A stretch of 64,000 nucleotides of DNA from Hymenoscyphus infarciens (lineage: Eukaryota; Ascomycota; Leotiomycetes; Helotiales; Helotiaceae), in contig LLCB01000061.1 in assembly GCA_001414345.1 (NCBI GenBank), positions 156,697 through 220,696 on the forward strand. The letters are read 5' to 3'. Of this stretch, positions 36,201 through 45,939 are shown piece after piece. The position numbers were made by a program, and so were the translations under genes. A model generated the notes under the pieces. That model made no database searches, had not been told where the DNA came from, and saw only the letters and a program-made list of their open reading frames with translations. Within the stretch, counting starts at the first letter, position 1. Each line of letters begins with the position of its first letter.

Positions 36201-39156
36201 AGAGTCATCCATTGAATCTCCGATACATGAACCTTTTGAATGTCCTTCGGTATACGACTGGATTCAGACTTGCTTCACGTCCGGACTTCGAATCGATTTC
36301 ATGACATTGCCACTCTTACTTCGAACACGAAGTCAGGGTTTAGCTAGAAGAGCTCCTTCTCTCGATCAATGGATGCGGTTAACGCCCAGAACGTTACTCT
36401 TTGATAAGCTTTTCAGTCTCATGCTGCCAAATTGGTCTGCTGTGCAGTTTGTAGAAGCTCTCTTCGCTGTTGGAGTAGATACTCTCCTGCTGGAGACATT
36501 GCCAGAGGCGATTCTAATTCCTTTGCAAGAAGCCCTTGCTCAATGCCAACCAGAGCCACCGACGACTTGGAGTAAAGAGCTGCTCGCCATGGCAGGTCGA
36601 GAGGATGTCAAGATGCTGTTGAATCCGGCACAGCGACCTCAGGTAGCCCAGTCCAACTTACTGGCCCCCTCTCACGAATCGAATATTGATGTCCACGCAA
36701 TATGCATGTCAACCTTGGACTCGGAATCCACGCGAGCATTTGATGGTGCTGCCGAAATGGAGCGACAGACAATTACTCGTGCCATATTCAAAGATGATAG
36801 AAGAATGAACGAAGCCATGGGAATACTCAATACATCACGACCTACAGTAGCACGTTGTAAGTCGGAACCACATTGGTCAGAGTCAGAATTACTGGAAGCA
36901 CAAAAAGAACATGCCCAAATGTTGGCTTACCGCACTTTGGCAATCCCATCTGGCCGAGGATTGATGTATTTCAGCGCACGAGTGCCACTTTTGACCGAGC
37001 GGCTTATGATTGGTGGTTTCAATCTGAGTTGTGTTATGAAACCCGACAACAATACTGTTGGGGTTGACAAAAACGCATACACCGAAGAGAAAGTATGCTG
37101 GTCATTCTTCCATGCAGGCGTTGCTGCAGGATTGAGCATATCCCGGGACGCGAAGGGCATCGATACATCTTGGATTCTTTTCAATAAACCCGTTCAGGAC
37201 TTGAGCAATCGACATGCTGGATTCCTACTCGCACTGGGGCTCAATGGGCACTTGAAGTCCGTAGCTAAATGGGTCGCATTCAAATACCTAACACCCAAGC
37301 ACACCATGACCTCCATCGGACTTTTGTTGGGCTTGGCTGCATCGTACATGGGTACAATGGACTCGCTTATAACTCGACTTTTGTCCGTCCACGTTACTCG
37401 AATGTTACCACCGGGAGCTGCCGAGCTCAATCTATCGACTTTGACCCAGACAACCGGTATCATGGGGATCGGTTTATTGTACTGCAATACACAACATCGT
37501 CGTATGAGCGAAATCATGGTGTCTGAGATTGAACATATCGACACTGAGACGGAAGAAGAACCACTGAGAAACGAAGGCTATAGACTTGCTGCCGGGTTTG
37601 CTCTTGGTTTCATCAATCTTGGAAAAGGTTCTGATCTCCAAGGTCTTCACGACATGCGACTCACTGAAAGGTTGCTTGCATTGGCGGCAGGTGCTAAGAA
37701 GGTTGATCTTGTTCATGTTCTGGACAAGGCTACTGCTGCAGCTGTTATGGCGATAGCACTTATATTCATGAAATCCGAGAACCAAGTTCTGGCTCGCAAG
37801 GTCGATGTCCCAGATTCTCTTCTGCAATTCGATTATGTCCGACCGGATGTATTCTTGCTACGAACTCTGGCGAAGAATCTGATCATGTGGAGCAAGATTG
37901 AGCCATCATTCGTTTGGATCAAGAATAGCTTGCCAATAAGTTACCGATACAGGGCTTCTCTCGAGAATGTCAAGGTACTGACAAGTGATGACCTGCCATT
38001 TTACGACATTATCGCTGGCCTCTGCTTCAGCATTGCCTTGCGATATGCGGGATCAGGCTCGTTTCCCGTCCGGGACTTGTTGATCCATTATCTTGATCAA
38101 TTGATGCGCATTTGCCGAATTGAAGCAGACACCTACGACAAGAAGTTGACAAGGAGCACCGTTAGAAATTGCCAAGATTTAGTAGCTCTCGGTCTTGCAA
38201 CCATCATGGCAGGGACCGGAGATCTAGTAGTCTTCCGACGTCTTCGTTCTCTTCACGGTCGCGACGATAACGAAACTCCATATGGAAGTCATCTCGCTTC
38301 TCACCTGGCGATCGGTGCTCTTTTCCTAGGTGGCGGAACTTTCACATTTGGAACATCAAATATGGCGATCGCTGCATTGCTTGTGGCATTCTACCCCATC
38401 TTCCCATCCTCGGTGCAAGACAACAAATCTCATCTCCAAGCCTTCCGACATTTCTGGGCACTAGCTGCTGAACCAAGATGTCTAGTAACTCGAGACATCG
38501 ACACGAACCAACCTGTACCAACACCCATTACCATCACCCTCCGCGATGGATCTCAGATCCAGAAACATACTCCTTGTCTCCTGCCGGAATTTGAGCAGAT
38601 ACAGAGTATTCGTACCGATAGCTCGGAGTATTGGAATGTCGTTCTGGATTTGCAATGCAACCCTCAACATCTACAAGTCCTGAAAACGAACCAAACTATC
38701 CACGTACGGAAACGACAGGCTCATGATTCTAAAACCTCGGTGTTTAATGCTACACTCCAAACCCTAAACGATTTCTCGACCTCTTCCACCGCGCTCGTCT
38801 CCTCTTCGCCTGTCAATAGTCTGGAATGGATCTTTAATCTCGACGCCTTCAAAACCTTCACGAAGGCGGAACGGGCGCTTGTGTTGCCGGTGGCTGGGGA
38901 AGGGAGTGGAGGGGTGGGGAGTGTGAGTGTGGTTTCTGATATACAAAGGGGGATGAGGGGGACGGTTGTTGATGCTAGACTGTTGCTGGAGGGGGCTATG
39001 GGAAGTGGGAAGCGGGACCGAGTGGTGGGCTTGAGGTTCCTTTTTGAGTGGGTTGATGGAAGGGTTAGGGGGGGTGAGGAGGTTGGGTGGGTTAGGAGGG
39101 AGGTGGTGGAGAGGTTGAAGAGTGGGGTTTGGGTTTTGGTTGAGGGGAGGAGGTAG
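33250..39156 (+). CDS. Anaphase-promoting complex subunit 1 (APC1/BimE)
   Basis: Largest scaffold of the APC/C ubiquitin ligase, which drives metaphase-anaphase transition and mitotic exit in the nucleus. Single exon of 1968 aa, near the size of Aspergillus BimE. The N-terminal half is the propeller-like domain, interrupted by a Ser/Arg-rich, probably phosphorylated loop (about 325-450: RRRSSFMPG, RRKSRRVSSM). Proteasome/cyclosome (PC) repeats start at about residue 1320 (HAGFLLALGLNGHLKSVAKW), continue through SIGLLLGLAASYMG and TTGIMGIGLLY, and recur at AAGFALGFINLGKG and LALAAGAKKV; this toroid is diagnostic. A C-terminal Gly/Arg-rich stretch completes the frame. No frameshift or intron was found over 5.9 kb. 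Confidence 0.96.
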   Translation: MASVFSLGLDQPTGLQYAIQEHLLPSDPESTDYKWHNYSNGNPDATHDEDELLVTPRCVIWSRGGVFRKGYKFDLEKEPVRQALLTSFPSFGPLDKNGTKDLEKKKGDAKREAAIVVFLSTQAHVYFLSGTSHVIHLPFEVECAIAAPSGIIIQRKLRVDNLAAASLKFPKVPPNSFISSQPVPWSASSSQQSTFSIADLGGPKQISLQLNATLKDLWEPPVLRSDANWPRLFSLTDPLSELGLVVAQPSKSDMKGHRRGPMKISALDSAEEILHISRRGEFDKCSEQSLVLALTLNRETSMYTVWKMAYIGEESLSEKQRVASDPSRRRSSFMPGTATGATTPVMSSQATFRRESFGNTQPVVKNGKKQDGTKDKVVDFVATLDPDFEGGTIPRRKSRRVSSMLARADLSANHERSAFTEKSAQHGGGRRGESLGSQHGRSSIGYAGVTGPSFSQPPQFNQSLNSFLEAPVDDLLDELRAGGDFEGFHNMGLDDEEFDALRQEVVLTKVCSVPVEHNNVRYSSQHLPATSQCKVFTLTAPMSATDDQQGNAIVICVLDPDEKKLLVLTLYRKIHSSVSHDNPIRGRKEKDISVLSLAPVVRADDVIDACRIDDGHVSRILVLTKTPDGYGEISLQAPWSILMKIPLPAKFAISNTRSLGHNATPRARREGGFKRVLSQGPRALRGIRNAKPRGIVDLLDDEGRMHQLQILLEPRNPHVCKILEVCRAVIPGPNGGEGVLVGWWTAMQWLRLESIETVDAEWTALVITIFSLFLGLSNEAKTRRRRTNPKKKSQGHMRSSSGAQTDSASWEAMLSQETANGNPLPSWANNPAWSWLAEPEDDRSGSEIFEPILAPNTDDGSQFLQRHLKLAREFVSSSFGETTVRGTLPTTGERDLKTRKAALVDIVVGLHLLREEQKLDIMTADAFSTGTATLTPVLAQIIRWLKWPNWMARYEVEEAQLLDMIYDTGKASQFSQLNSTNLYEESSIESPIHEPFECPSVYDWIQTCFTSGLRIDFMTLPLLLRTRSQGLARRAPSLDQWMRLTPRTLLFDKLFSLMLPNWSAVQFVEALFAVGVDTLLLETLPEAILIPLQEALAQCQPEPPTTWSKELLAMAGREDVKMLLNPAQRPQVAQSNLLAPSHESNIDVHAICMSTLDSESTRAFDGAAEMERQTITRAIFKDDRRMNEAMGILNTSRPTVARCKSEPHWSESELLEAQKEHAQMLAYRTLAIPSGRGLMYFSARVPLLTERLMIGGFNLSCVMKPDNNTVGVDKNAYTEEKVCWSFFHAGVAAGLSISRDAKGIDTSWILFNKPVQDLSNRHAGFLLALGLNGHLKSVAKWVAFKYLTPKHTMTSIGLLLGLAASYMGTMDSLITRLLSVHVTRMLPPGAAELNLSTLTQTTGIMGIGLLYCNTQHRRMSEIMVSEIEHIDTETEEEPLRNEGYRLAAGFALGFINLGKGSDLQGLHDMRLTERLLALAAGAKKVDLVHVLDKATAAAVMAIALIFMKSENQVLARKVDVPDSLLQFDYVRPDVFLLRTLAKNLIMWSKIEPSFVWIKNSLPISYRYRASLENVKVLTSDDLPFYDIIAGLCFSIALRYAGSGSFPVRDLLIHYLDQLMRICRIEADTYDKKLTRSTVRNCQDLVALGLATIMAGTGDLVVFRRLRSLHGRDDNETPYGSHLASHLAIGALFLGGGTFTFGTSNMAIAALLVAFYPIFPSSVQDNKSHLQAFRHFWALAAEPRCLVTRDIDTNQPVPTPITITLRDGSQIQKHTPCLLPEFEQIQSIRTDSSEYWNVVLDLQCNPQHLQVLKTNQTIHVRKRQAHDSKTSVFNATLQTLNDFSTSSTALVSSSPVNSLEWIFNLDAFKTFTKAERALVLPVAGEGSGGVGSVSVVSDIQRGMRGTVVDARLLLEGAMGSGKRDRVVGLRFLFEWVDGRVRGGEEVGWVRREVVERLKSGVWVLVEGRR

Positions 39157-41537
39157 TGCGTATTGAGCTTGTTGGACGTGGGGATTAGAGAGGGGATAAG
39201 GATAGGAGGGAGGAGGAAATGAGAAGTGTGTTGGGGGGTTTTGGGCGTTTTCTGGGTTTGGGAAAAAGTATACATATCACAGGCTTTCTTTTTGGGGATG
39301 GTAGATTTCGTGTGCGTGTGTGAATGAATGAATGAGCCTACCCGAGTTATGTGCCTTGTATATTCTAAGATTTTTCAATCTATAGGGGCTTCTCGCACTG
39401 CGTTGACTGGTTAGGTTTTGTCACTCCAAGAGAAGTGGAAGTGCTACGGACTCATACTCCCACATTCCAGTCAGCCTTAAATCGAAGCAAGTATCCAAAA
39501 CGACGGACTATGATTGCTAAAGTTTGTACAATTGTTCATACGTAAGCGTAGAGCAAACTTACAGAATACTCGATCACTCATCGAGTCAAGCAACTGCTAC
39601 CCACGCGTATTCGCGAAACATTCCAACCAATCCTTTTCGTACAGCTTACTGTGGATCTGTTACTATGGAGTTTTTTTTTCCCTTTGTTTCGTATATGGTG
39701 TTGAATGCTGGTTATTCTGGGTCGAATGGGGTTCTTGCTGTCGAAATTGTGGCCTGTTGTCGAATTGTACTTGAGCATACTTGTCAAAAAGAAACCCTTT
39801 CTTGGAAGGAGGCTAGAGGTTGGGTTGAAGTTCTTGAAAAAATTTTTAATATAGTTTTTCTTAGTTCCCTGATTTGTCCTCTTCGTCTATCTCCTCCATA
39901 AACCCAGATTTGAAGATGTACATGTCTGTACGTATTGAGGATAGTGTTTTTGCCCTCGCAATTTTTCAATTTTTTATTAATTTTTTTTTGTAGTGCTGGT
40001 TGACGAAATTGTTATGGGGATGGTATTTTAACTGCCTTTCTGGATTGTGCAATCTGGTTCGTTGCTTTCTTGGGGCTACTTGATGGTTGAATTCATGTTG
40101 GGATCTAGGAAATTAGCTTTCACGCTATTCGGAACTTGTTGATCATAAGCAATATCTTGTTTCTACGTGCGCAATCTAGAAGGGTTCTTGGATTGAAAAA
40201 GTGGGGTTTGCTGTATGAGGTAAACAAAAAGGACAAAAAGTGGAGAGTAGAGTGTTCAGAGGTAACCAGGTTATAGACAACACTAAAATTCATATCTCAC
40301 TCTCATAAGAATATTCTAGACGAGTTTGTTTAAGTAATCTCGCTTACTTGTCAATATCGACCACAGAGCAGAAGATGCTGGTAGAAGCCGGTTGGCTTGG
40401 TTGTCTCGGATGGATGGCGATATTGAATTTCAAACACGACCTCTCCAAAGCCAATCTACTAGAGAGCTTTGACTAGAGGCCAATAACTCACCTTGAATTA
40501 TAGCGAAAAGGCTTCTTTTCAAGGGAGATGTTTCTTGCTGTCGAAAGGGGAGTGGTTGTCGAAATTCCTTTTTACCTTTGCTTGGTTTGAGTCTAGCGAG
40601 TTTTGGTTGGTGTCCCGCGACGATACAGTTTGTCTAAAACAGGGTGTTGGGGGTGTAGACCCATTTAATGTTTCTGTCGGTATAACGTTGTACTGTCTCA
40701 ATAAAAACTTGATGGGACACATGACGTTGTAGCTTCTATAGAGTGGTCGCAGATTGACTTTGCTCCCCTTGCTTTTAATGAACCAGGACGGCAATTCTTA
40801 GGTTATAGGAGTTTAGCAGAGGTGCATGTGTTGAGGTGATAGCGGTTAAAAACAGGCATAGGATGAGGTGGAATTTGGAACAAGATTATATTTTTTTTAT
40901 AGGTATCTGTAAAGACTACTTAATGGAGTTTGTAATACATTTAAACTCTAAAACTAAGTACCCGTCTCTTTTACCAAGTATAAAACAAAATTTCTTAAGA
41001 GACAGCTATACTTTATTCCCCGATTATAGAATGACTAATTAATGTAAGAGCTTACTTCGTTATACGTTACTTCTCGGGCTTTATAGAGCTCTCTCTTATT
41101 ACGAGGAAGTTTCATAGAAAAAAGAGGGATCCGTGATCGTTCATACCCTCTTTTCTGGTGTTGACAAAGTTGGAATAGATCCAACCTAACGAGGTATTAC
41201 AGCTTAGTTTTGACTTTTTCTACTTCATCCTTGCCTTTTTCTACTCAAATACTTACGATGCTTCAATGCTCCTCAAACGAAATTAGGGCGGAGGAAGTTG
41301 GCGCCCGCAGTGTTGGCGCGCGCTCTCCGCTTTGCAAATACTGACTTACTTTTTTGAAGCGACCAAAGGGGCTGGCCCCTATGAAAGAAAGAAAAGAAAG
41401 AAGCTGTAAGCTGGAAAATCCACCTAAGACACGCCGCTGGTGCTCTCCCAGTTCCACTTCTTTGGAGGGTAGAGTCGGTGCGCTTTATATCTATCAGGGA
41501 AAGTGAAGGCCAGGATTAAAATAGGCCAAGAATATTG
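39157..41537. other. Gene-poor region downstream of APC1
   Basis: No supportable protein gene. It holds two copies of the dispersed 16-bp motif described separately. Several T-rich runs suggest a 3' flank near 39.3 kb. Confidence 0.5.
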
Positions 41538-41538
41538 C

Positions 41539-41551
41539 AAAAAAAAGAAAA
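41539..41551 (-). terminator. Probable RNA polymerase III terminator
   Basis: On the minus strand, TTTT, C, then eight T, starting 37 nt after the tRNA-Asp 3' end. No run of four T occurs between the tRNA 5' end and this point, so Pol III could read through both insertions before stopping here. Confidence 0.6.
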
Positions 41552-41569
41552 GACATAAACTCTTATTGG

Positions 41570-41580
41570 GGAATTGAACC
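41570..41580 (-). promoter_or_regulatory. Extragenic B box downstream of tRNA-Asp
   Basis: GGTTCAATTCC on the minus strand matches the Pol III B-box consensus GGTTCRANTCC at every position. It begins 8 nt past the tRNA discriminator base. The tRNA's own B box is split by the second insertion (GGTTCGATT followed by GT instead of CC), so this copy could replace it, as the downstream B box does for yeast U6. It could instead be the remnant of another T arm. Confidence 0.5.
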
Positions 41581-41587
41581 TCAGATT

Positions 41588-41740
41588 CTCTCTGACGGGG
41601 CTGTAGTGTGTTAATTACTTGTTCTATTGACGAGGAAGGTGTGGAATACTTACAATCGAACCCCGGTCTCCCGCGCTTTACAAGCCCTAGTTAGGGCTTT
41701 TCTTGACAAGCGGAAATCATGACCACTAGACCATCAGAGA
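41588..41740 (-). tRNA. tRNA-Asp (anticodon GTC) with two insertions
   Basis: Minus strand, 5' end at 41740. Acceptor TCTCTGA pairs fully with TCAGAGA (41595-41589), followed by discriminator G73 (41588), as in eukaryotic tRNA-Asp. The A box TGGTCTAGTGG is intact. The anticodon stem TCCGC pairs with GCGGG; the loop is TTGTCAC with anticodon GTC at 41707-41705. A 28-nt intron (41703-41676) follows A37, the canonical place, and contains the hairpin arms GCCCT/AGGGC. A second, 53-nt segment (41653-41601) sits between T-loop TTCGATT and the 3' half of the T stem (CCCCG, pairing with CGGGG); it begins GTAAGT, has TTAAC 10 nt before the end and ends CAG, like this genome's spliceosomal introns. Without both, the tRNA is exactly 72 nt. 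Functional or pseudogene is open. Confidence 0.75.
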
Positions 41741-43066
41741 CCTTTATTTGGATGTGAAAAACGTGGTTATTAGTACATACAAAGATTTCGTGGAAAAACC
41801 ATGGATAAAATTTGGTGAGGTGGGGATTTAGTGGGGCGAGAGTCAAATTTTGTCAGGGCAGGAACTGAGAACACTGAGACTTGACTTTTACGCAGCTGCT
41901 GGGTATGTCACTTCCTCGTTAAGCTGCCTGTTCCTTGCGGTAAGCGTTATATGTCTAGTCGACGGTCTAGTGTATTTTTCGAGAATGCAGATGAAAGTTC
42001 CACAAAATCTGAGTTTATAGAATACTTCAATACTCGAGATAGTTTCGAATAACCAAGTCAGTTGAAAGAGTGTAGAGACCGAGCTTTTGTTTCGTGGCTA
42101 TGCTAGTGCACGTCTAGACAGCTTTCTCCCGTAAAATTTTCCGAAGAATAATTTGGATAAAGAAAATTTTGAGCGAAGTTGATACGATCATGCGAGGTAC
42201 CAACTTTTCTATATCATGATCTTCTTTGACTTCTTTACTTCACTTGCGAGAGCTAACCCACTCCTTTCGAACAAACATTAAACAATCTTAGAAGATCTAA
42301 GTCGATATTTCAAATCGCATCAGCGACTTGGAACCACTCGAACTTCACTCGCAGTTCCTCGCCCACTCGAGAGTTTTTAGTCTATGATAGACTAAAAGTT
42401 CCACATGCAAAAGCAGCAATAGCGGGGTGAACGACACGTGAGTGGCTGGTACGCCTCGCTCGCAGCTTACCTACTAGTAGCTTACCAGCTTACTTACCAG
42501 CTTACTCACAAAGAGATAAATGAAAGGAGGGTGGGGATATCAAGGCTCCCAACCTCTTGGATCAATATGTCTGATTATCAAAGGGGGTTTGAACGCCACA
42601 GTTATCCCAACCTCCTTGAAATTGAATCAAACTGAGTGGACTTTGGCCAGTGAAGGATTTTGAGCTTTTATTATTTTTCCAAGTCTTCTGAACAGTCCTC
42701 GATTGCCAAAACAGTGGCAATTTTGTCGGAGATACTTTTGTCAATTGAAGTTCATTATATCACAACCTGTACTGCCTATTACCCATAGTTGTATTTCTCA
42801 TCGACCACATCGCCATCAATCAAGCATCTTGTTGCCGGACTTGAGCACCCAGGAGATTCAACCCTTGGAAGTTGGAAGAAGACAAGTGCTGTTGAGAGCC
42901 CCATTTAAGGGAAAACGTAAGGTTAAGTTGAATTGTGAGAGTTGTTTTAGATCACTCGACTTTCTTTGCTGTCGAAATTAAATTTACTGTCACTGCACTT
43001 GTATGTATACGAATTGACAATTTCCCGTTGTACAACAAACCGTGAAGCCAAAACCTAACAGAGGAA
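41741..43066. other. Gene-free stretch
   Basis: No supportable gene between the tRNA and the MITE at 43067. Contains one copy of the 16-bp dispersed motif. Confidence 0.5.
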
Positions 43067-43426
43067 TATAATTTTAAATTTAAGACTTTTTATAGATTAG
43101 AGCGATTAAAGGTTAGAAGATTAGTAGAGTTTAGTAGGTCCTCTATATCTCCTTCGTTATTATATATAACGTAAATAAGAGCGGCAGAGATAGATTATAA
43201 ATAGAATCGTAGACATTAGAATAATAGTTAGATTAACCGTTCTATGGTTCTTATAGTATTCCTAGTTAGTGCTATTTAAACTATTACTCTAATTTAAATA
43301 TAGTTTCTTTTTATCGCGATTAGATGCTAATAATAAAGAAGGAGAAATAGAGAACCTACTAAACTCTACTAACCTCTTAACCTTCGATTACTCTAATCTA
43401 TAAAAATTCTTAAATTTAAAATTATA
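43067..43426. mobile_element. MITE with about 100-bp inverted repeats
   Basis: A 360-bp AT-rich element. Left arm 43067 to about 43165 and right arm about 43327-43426 are inverted copies with few differences, starting TATAATTTTAAATTTAAGA and including TAGTAGAGTTTAGTAGGT. The interior of about 160 bp has no ORF. The ends are TA, compatible with a TA duplication, but superfamily is unclear. Confidence 0.78.
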
Positions 43427-45121
43427 TAATAAACATAGAGTAATACTACTTAGTTTTACTAAAAAAAGATTATATAGAGTGGAAGAAGTCGTTATACTAG
43501 CTAGTTAAAAAGATTAGTTGTTATAAAGGTAATTAGCTCGGCTATACTTAGTACTATATACTAACTATTATAGTAGAGAAGAACTAGACAACTTTTAAGA
43601 TAAAAATTAGAGAAATTAGAAGTTATAAACCCGAGTAAGCCTATGTAGTTATTTTCTTTACTACGGAGAATAGCCAGGTCTTGGGTCTCGTCGGGGAACG
43701 GTAGTATATAGCCACATTCTTCTCTTTCTTGTTCTGACCACTTTTTGAAATAAAACGAATATATATATGAATTTCATGACTTTTCATATATTTTGGGTGG
43801 GTAGGAAAGTATGGTATTCTTGAATGAAACATATTTCTTGCTGTCGAAAAGAACTCTACTTTCGAAAGTACCCTCATAGTTAATTAAATGGGTCTGCACC
43901 TAGGAGGATGGAAGGCCTAAATTCTTATCTACTTTGTCTACAAACCTAGTTATAGGAACCAACACAAAACAGGAATTTCTTATAAGAACCATTTGGCCCT
44001 TTCTATGATCTAGGATCTGGTTGAGACGTTAACGTTCATTAAGCTCTTCGCACAAAGCGAGATAAGTCAAGAGCCGATGAGCCATTGGACATTTTGATAA
44101 GACCTTGTGCTTGCTCGCTTGAATACAGTGCGAATTTTTGCTTGAGATGCTACAGTTTGAAATTGAAGAATGATTATAATAGTACTACAAAGTGTCTTGG
44201 GTATGATCTTACTGTTGGCGAATTCTAAAACACCTTCAATCTCCATAGGGGAAATAGCCTGTACCGTTCCAAGACTAGCGAGAAGAGGCTGTCGAAATGA
44301 ATATACTATGCCTATTATACCCATAATAGAAAGCTAAACACTCGAGAGAGGGGAGATAAACTTAAGCAAGCTTTACATCACCGAATAAACGAGAAGAGGA
44401 ACATTTAGTCATGAATCTTCCAGCAAACGAGTCCACGTTAGACGTTGTCCGCCATTTGAGAATCAAAAATAAATCGGGATAAGTTAGTGGTCATACTAGC
44501 ACTGTAGACATATTTAAACCTGTCACAACGAACTTTGAGTTTCGAGAGTAGAATTCATCTCGACAGCAAGAAATTTCGCTAGCTCTCAACCTCCAAACTT
44601 GTAACGATGGGAAATTGGTGATTGACCACTTTCGTCTTTGCTTCCCAGCCTCGAGAACCACGTTTCGTCCTTTCGAGTTTATACTCAGAGCGAAGATAAC
44701 GCAAATCAGGTGTCGATCACAGCGGGTGTTGTTGTTAGAGAAGAACAGAGGAGAGGTGATCAATCCTGATCCCATACCCCCAGGTATACGTCAACTTGCC
44801 TACTAAGGGGGTTTATATGGAGCTACAGTCGAAGAGAGACGAGGCTACCATTTCTAGGACGTGATGACCTAAGTAGGTACAACCTGCTGTGCAGTCTCAG
44901 GGAGTCAATTGCACTCGCTGTTTTATGAAGAGATCAGATAGGGAACGAAGGAGACATCTTTCCTTGAAATGAGGAATAACATTTGCTGCGAACTGTTGTA
45001 TAAAATTTGAATTATGATTTTAATCGCCGCTTTTATTGTCATCGTGACAGCTCATGATCCCTGTTCCGATGCTGGATAAGGCCAGCCTCCGCACGCCTTC
45101 TTCTCTCAACCATTCAACACA
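43427..45121. other. Gene-poor region, weak ORFs only
   Basis: A minus-strand frame from ATG 44324 could be spliced (donor GTAAGA near 44216, 63-nt intron) into a protein of about 63 aa, but nothing supports it beyond the frame. Otherwise AT-rich and carrying copies of the 16-bp motif. Confidence 0.45.
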
Positions 45122-45939
45122 ATGCGATGGCCATGGTCTTCCAATCGCGATGAAAAGAAACCATACGTGAAATGGAGCGACAGTTTGAATGGCACTAACT
45201 GGGAACACTACAAAGACCCTAGGACGGTCATCCCAACCATTATCCTGACATCCACGATCCTATTTGCAGTCCACCTCCACCGCTCTTATTTACGTCGCAT
45301 ACCGGAAGTCGCACATATTCGACCCGGGTTCTTTCGAAAGAGGAGCTTGTTTGGGACTGTGACGAGGGTTGGTGATGCGGATAATTTCCATCTTTTTCAT
45401 ACGCCGGGTGGGAGGTTATCTGGATGGGGATGGTTGAGGAAGGTGCCTGAAAAGAAGTTGGACTTGAAGGGGAAGACGGTAAAGCTTTCAAGCGGGATTC
45501 CATATATCAATTGGTGCTAACAGATCTGCAGATACATGTACGAATAGCCGGTATCGATGCGCCTGAAGGCGCTCACTTCGGCAAACCCTCACAACCACAT
45601 TCCGAAGAAGCTTTGTTGTGGCTTAAGAATTACATCCTCGATCGTCGAGTACGGGCGTATATTTACAAGCGAGATCAATACGATCGTGTGGTGGCTACGG
45701 TTTGGGTACGGAGGTTTCTTTTCCGCAAGGATGTTGGGAAGGAGATGCTCAAGGCGGGTTATGCGACGATTTATGAAGCAAAGATGGGTGCTGAGTTTGG
45801 AGCTTTTGAGCAGAAATATAGGAAGGCGGAAGTGGTTGCCAAACGGAAGAAGGTGGGGATGTGGGCAGGAGACCAGAAGGACTATGAAAGTCCGAGAGAC
45901 TACAAGACGAGGACTTCCACGACGAATACGACGAAGTAG
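45122..45939 (+). CDS. LCL3-type mitochondrial membrane endonuclease
   Basis: Staphylococcal-nuclease-fold (TNase/SNase) endonuclease anchored in a membrane, mitochondrial in yeast Lcl3. Two exons, 45122-45478 and 45532-45939, with a 53-nt GT-AG intron (branch GCTAAC); 254 aa, close to yeast Lcl3 (274). A single transmembrane helix lies at about residues 38-55 ([17 protein letters not shown]). The nuclease core follows: [18 protein letters not shown], then [15 protein letters not shown] just after the splice, then [17 protein letters not shown] and the C-terminal [13 protein letters not shown]. The Asp, Arg and Glu residues used for Ca-dependent cleavage appear conserved. Cellular role is poorly defined in the family. 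Confidence 0.92.

Larger units (their letters stand above)
39732..44576. repeat. Dispersed 16-bp motif TTTCTTGCTGTCGAAA
   Basis: Copies at 39732-39746, 40531-40546, 42961-42977 (one extra T) and 43834-43849 on the plus strand, at 44559-44576 on the minus strand, and a partial copy at 44288-44297. The first two copies have a second GTCGAA 16-17 nt further on. I did not see it elsewhere in the window. It is not part of any ORF; it could be the surviving end of a decayed repeat or a protein-binding site. Confidence 0.5.

Noticed and set aside
41570..41640. Second complete tRNA overlapping the tRNA-Asp
   Set aside because: Only a T-arm-like sequence; no 5' strand pairs with AATAAGA to make an acceptor stem.
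44067..44324. Possible two-exon small gene on the minus strand
   Set aside because: Splice signals are weak (no branch site) and the product of about 63 aa is unrecognisable.
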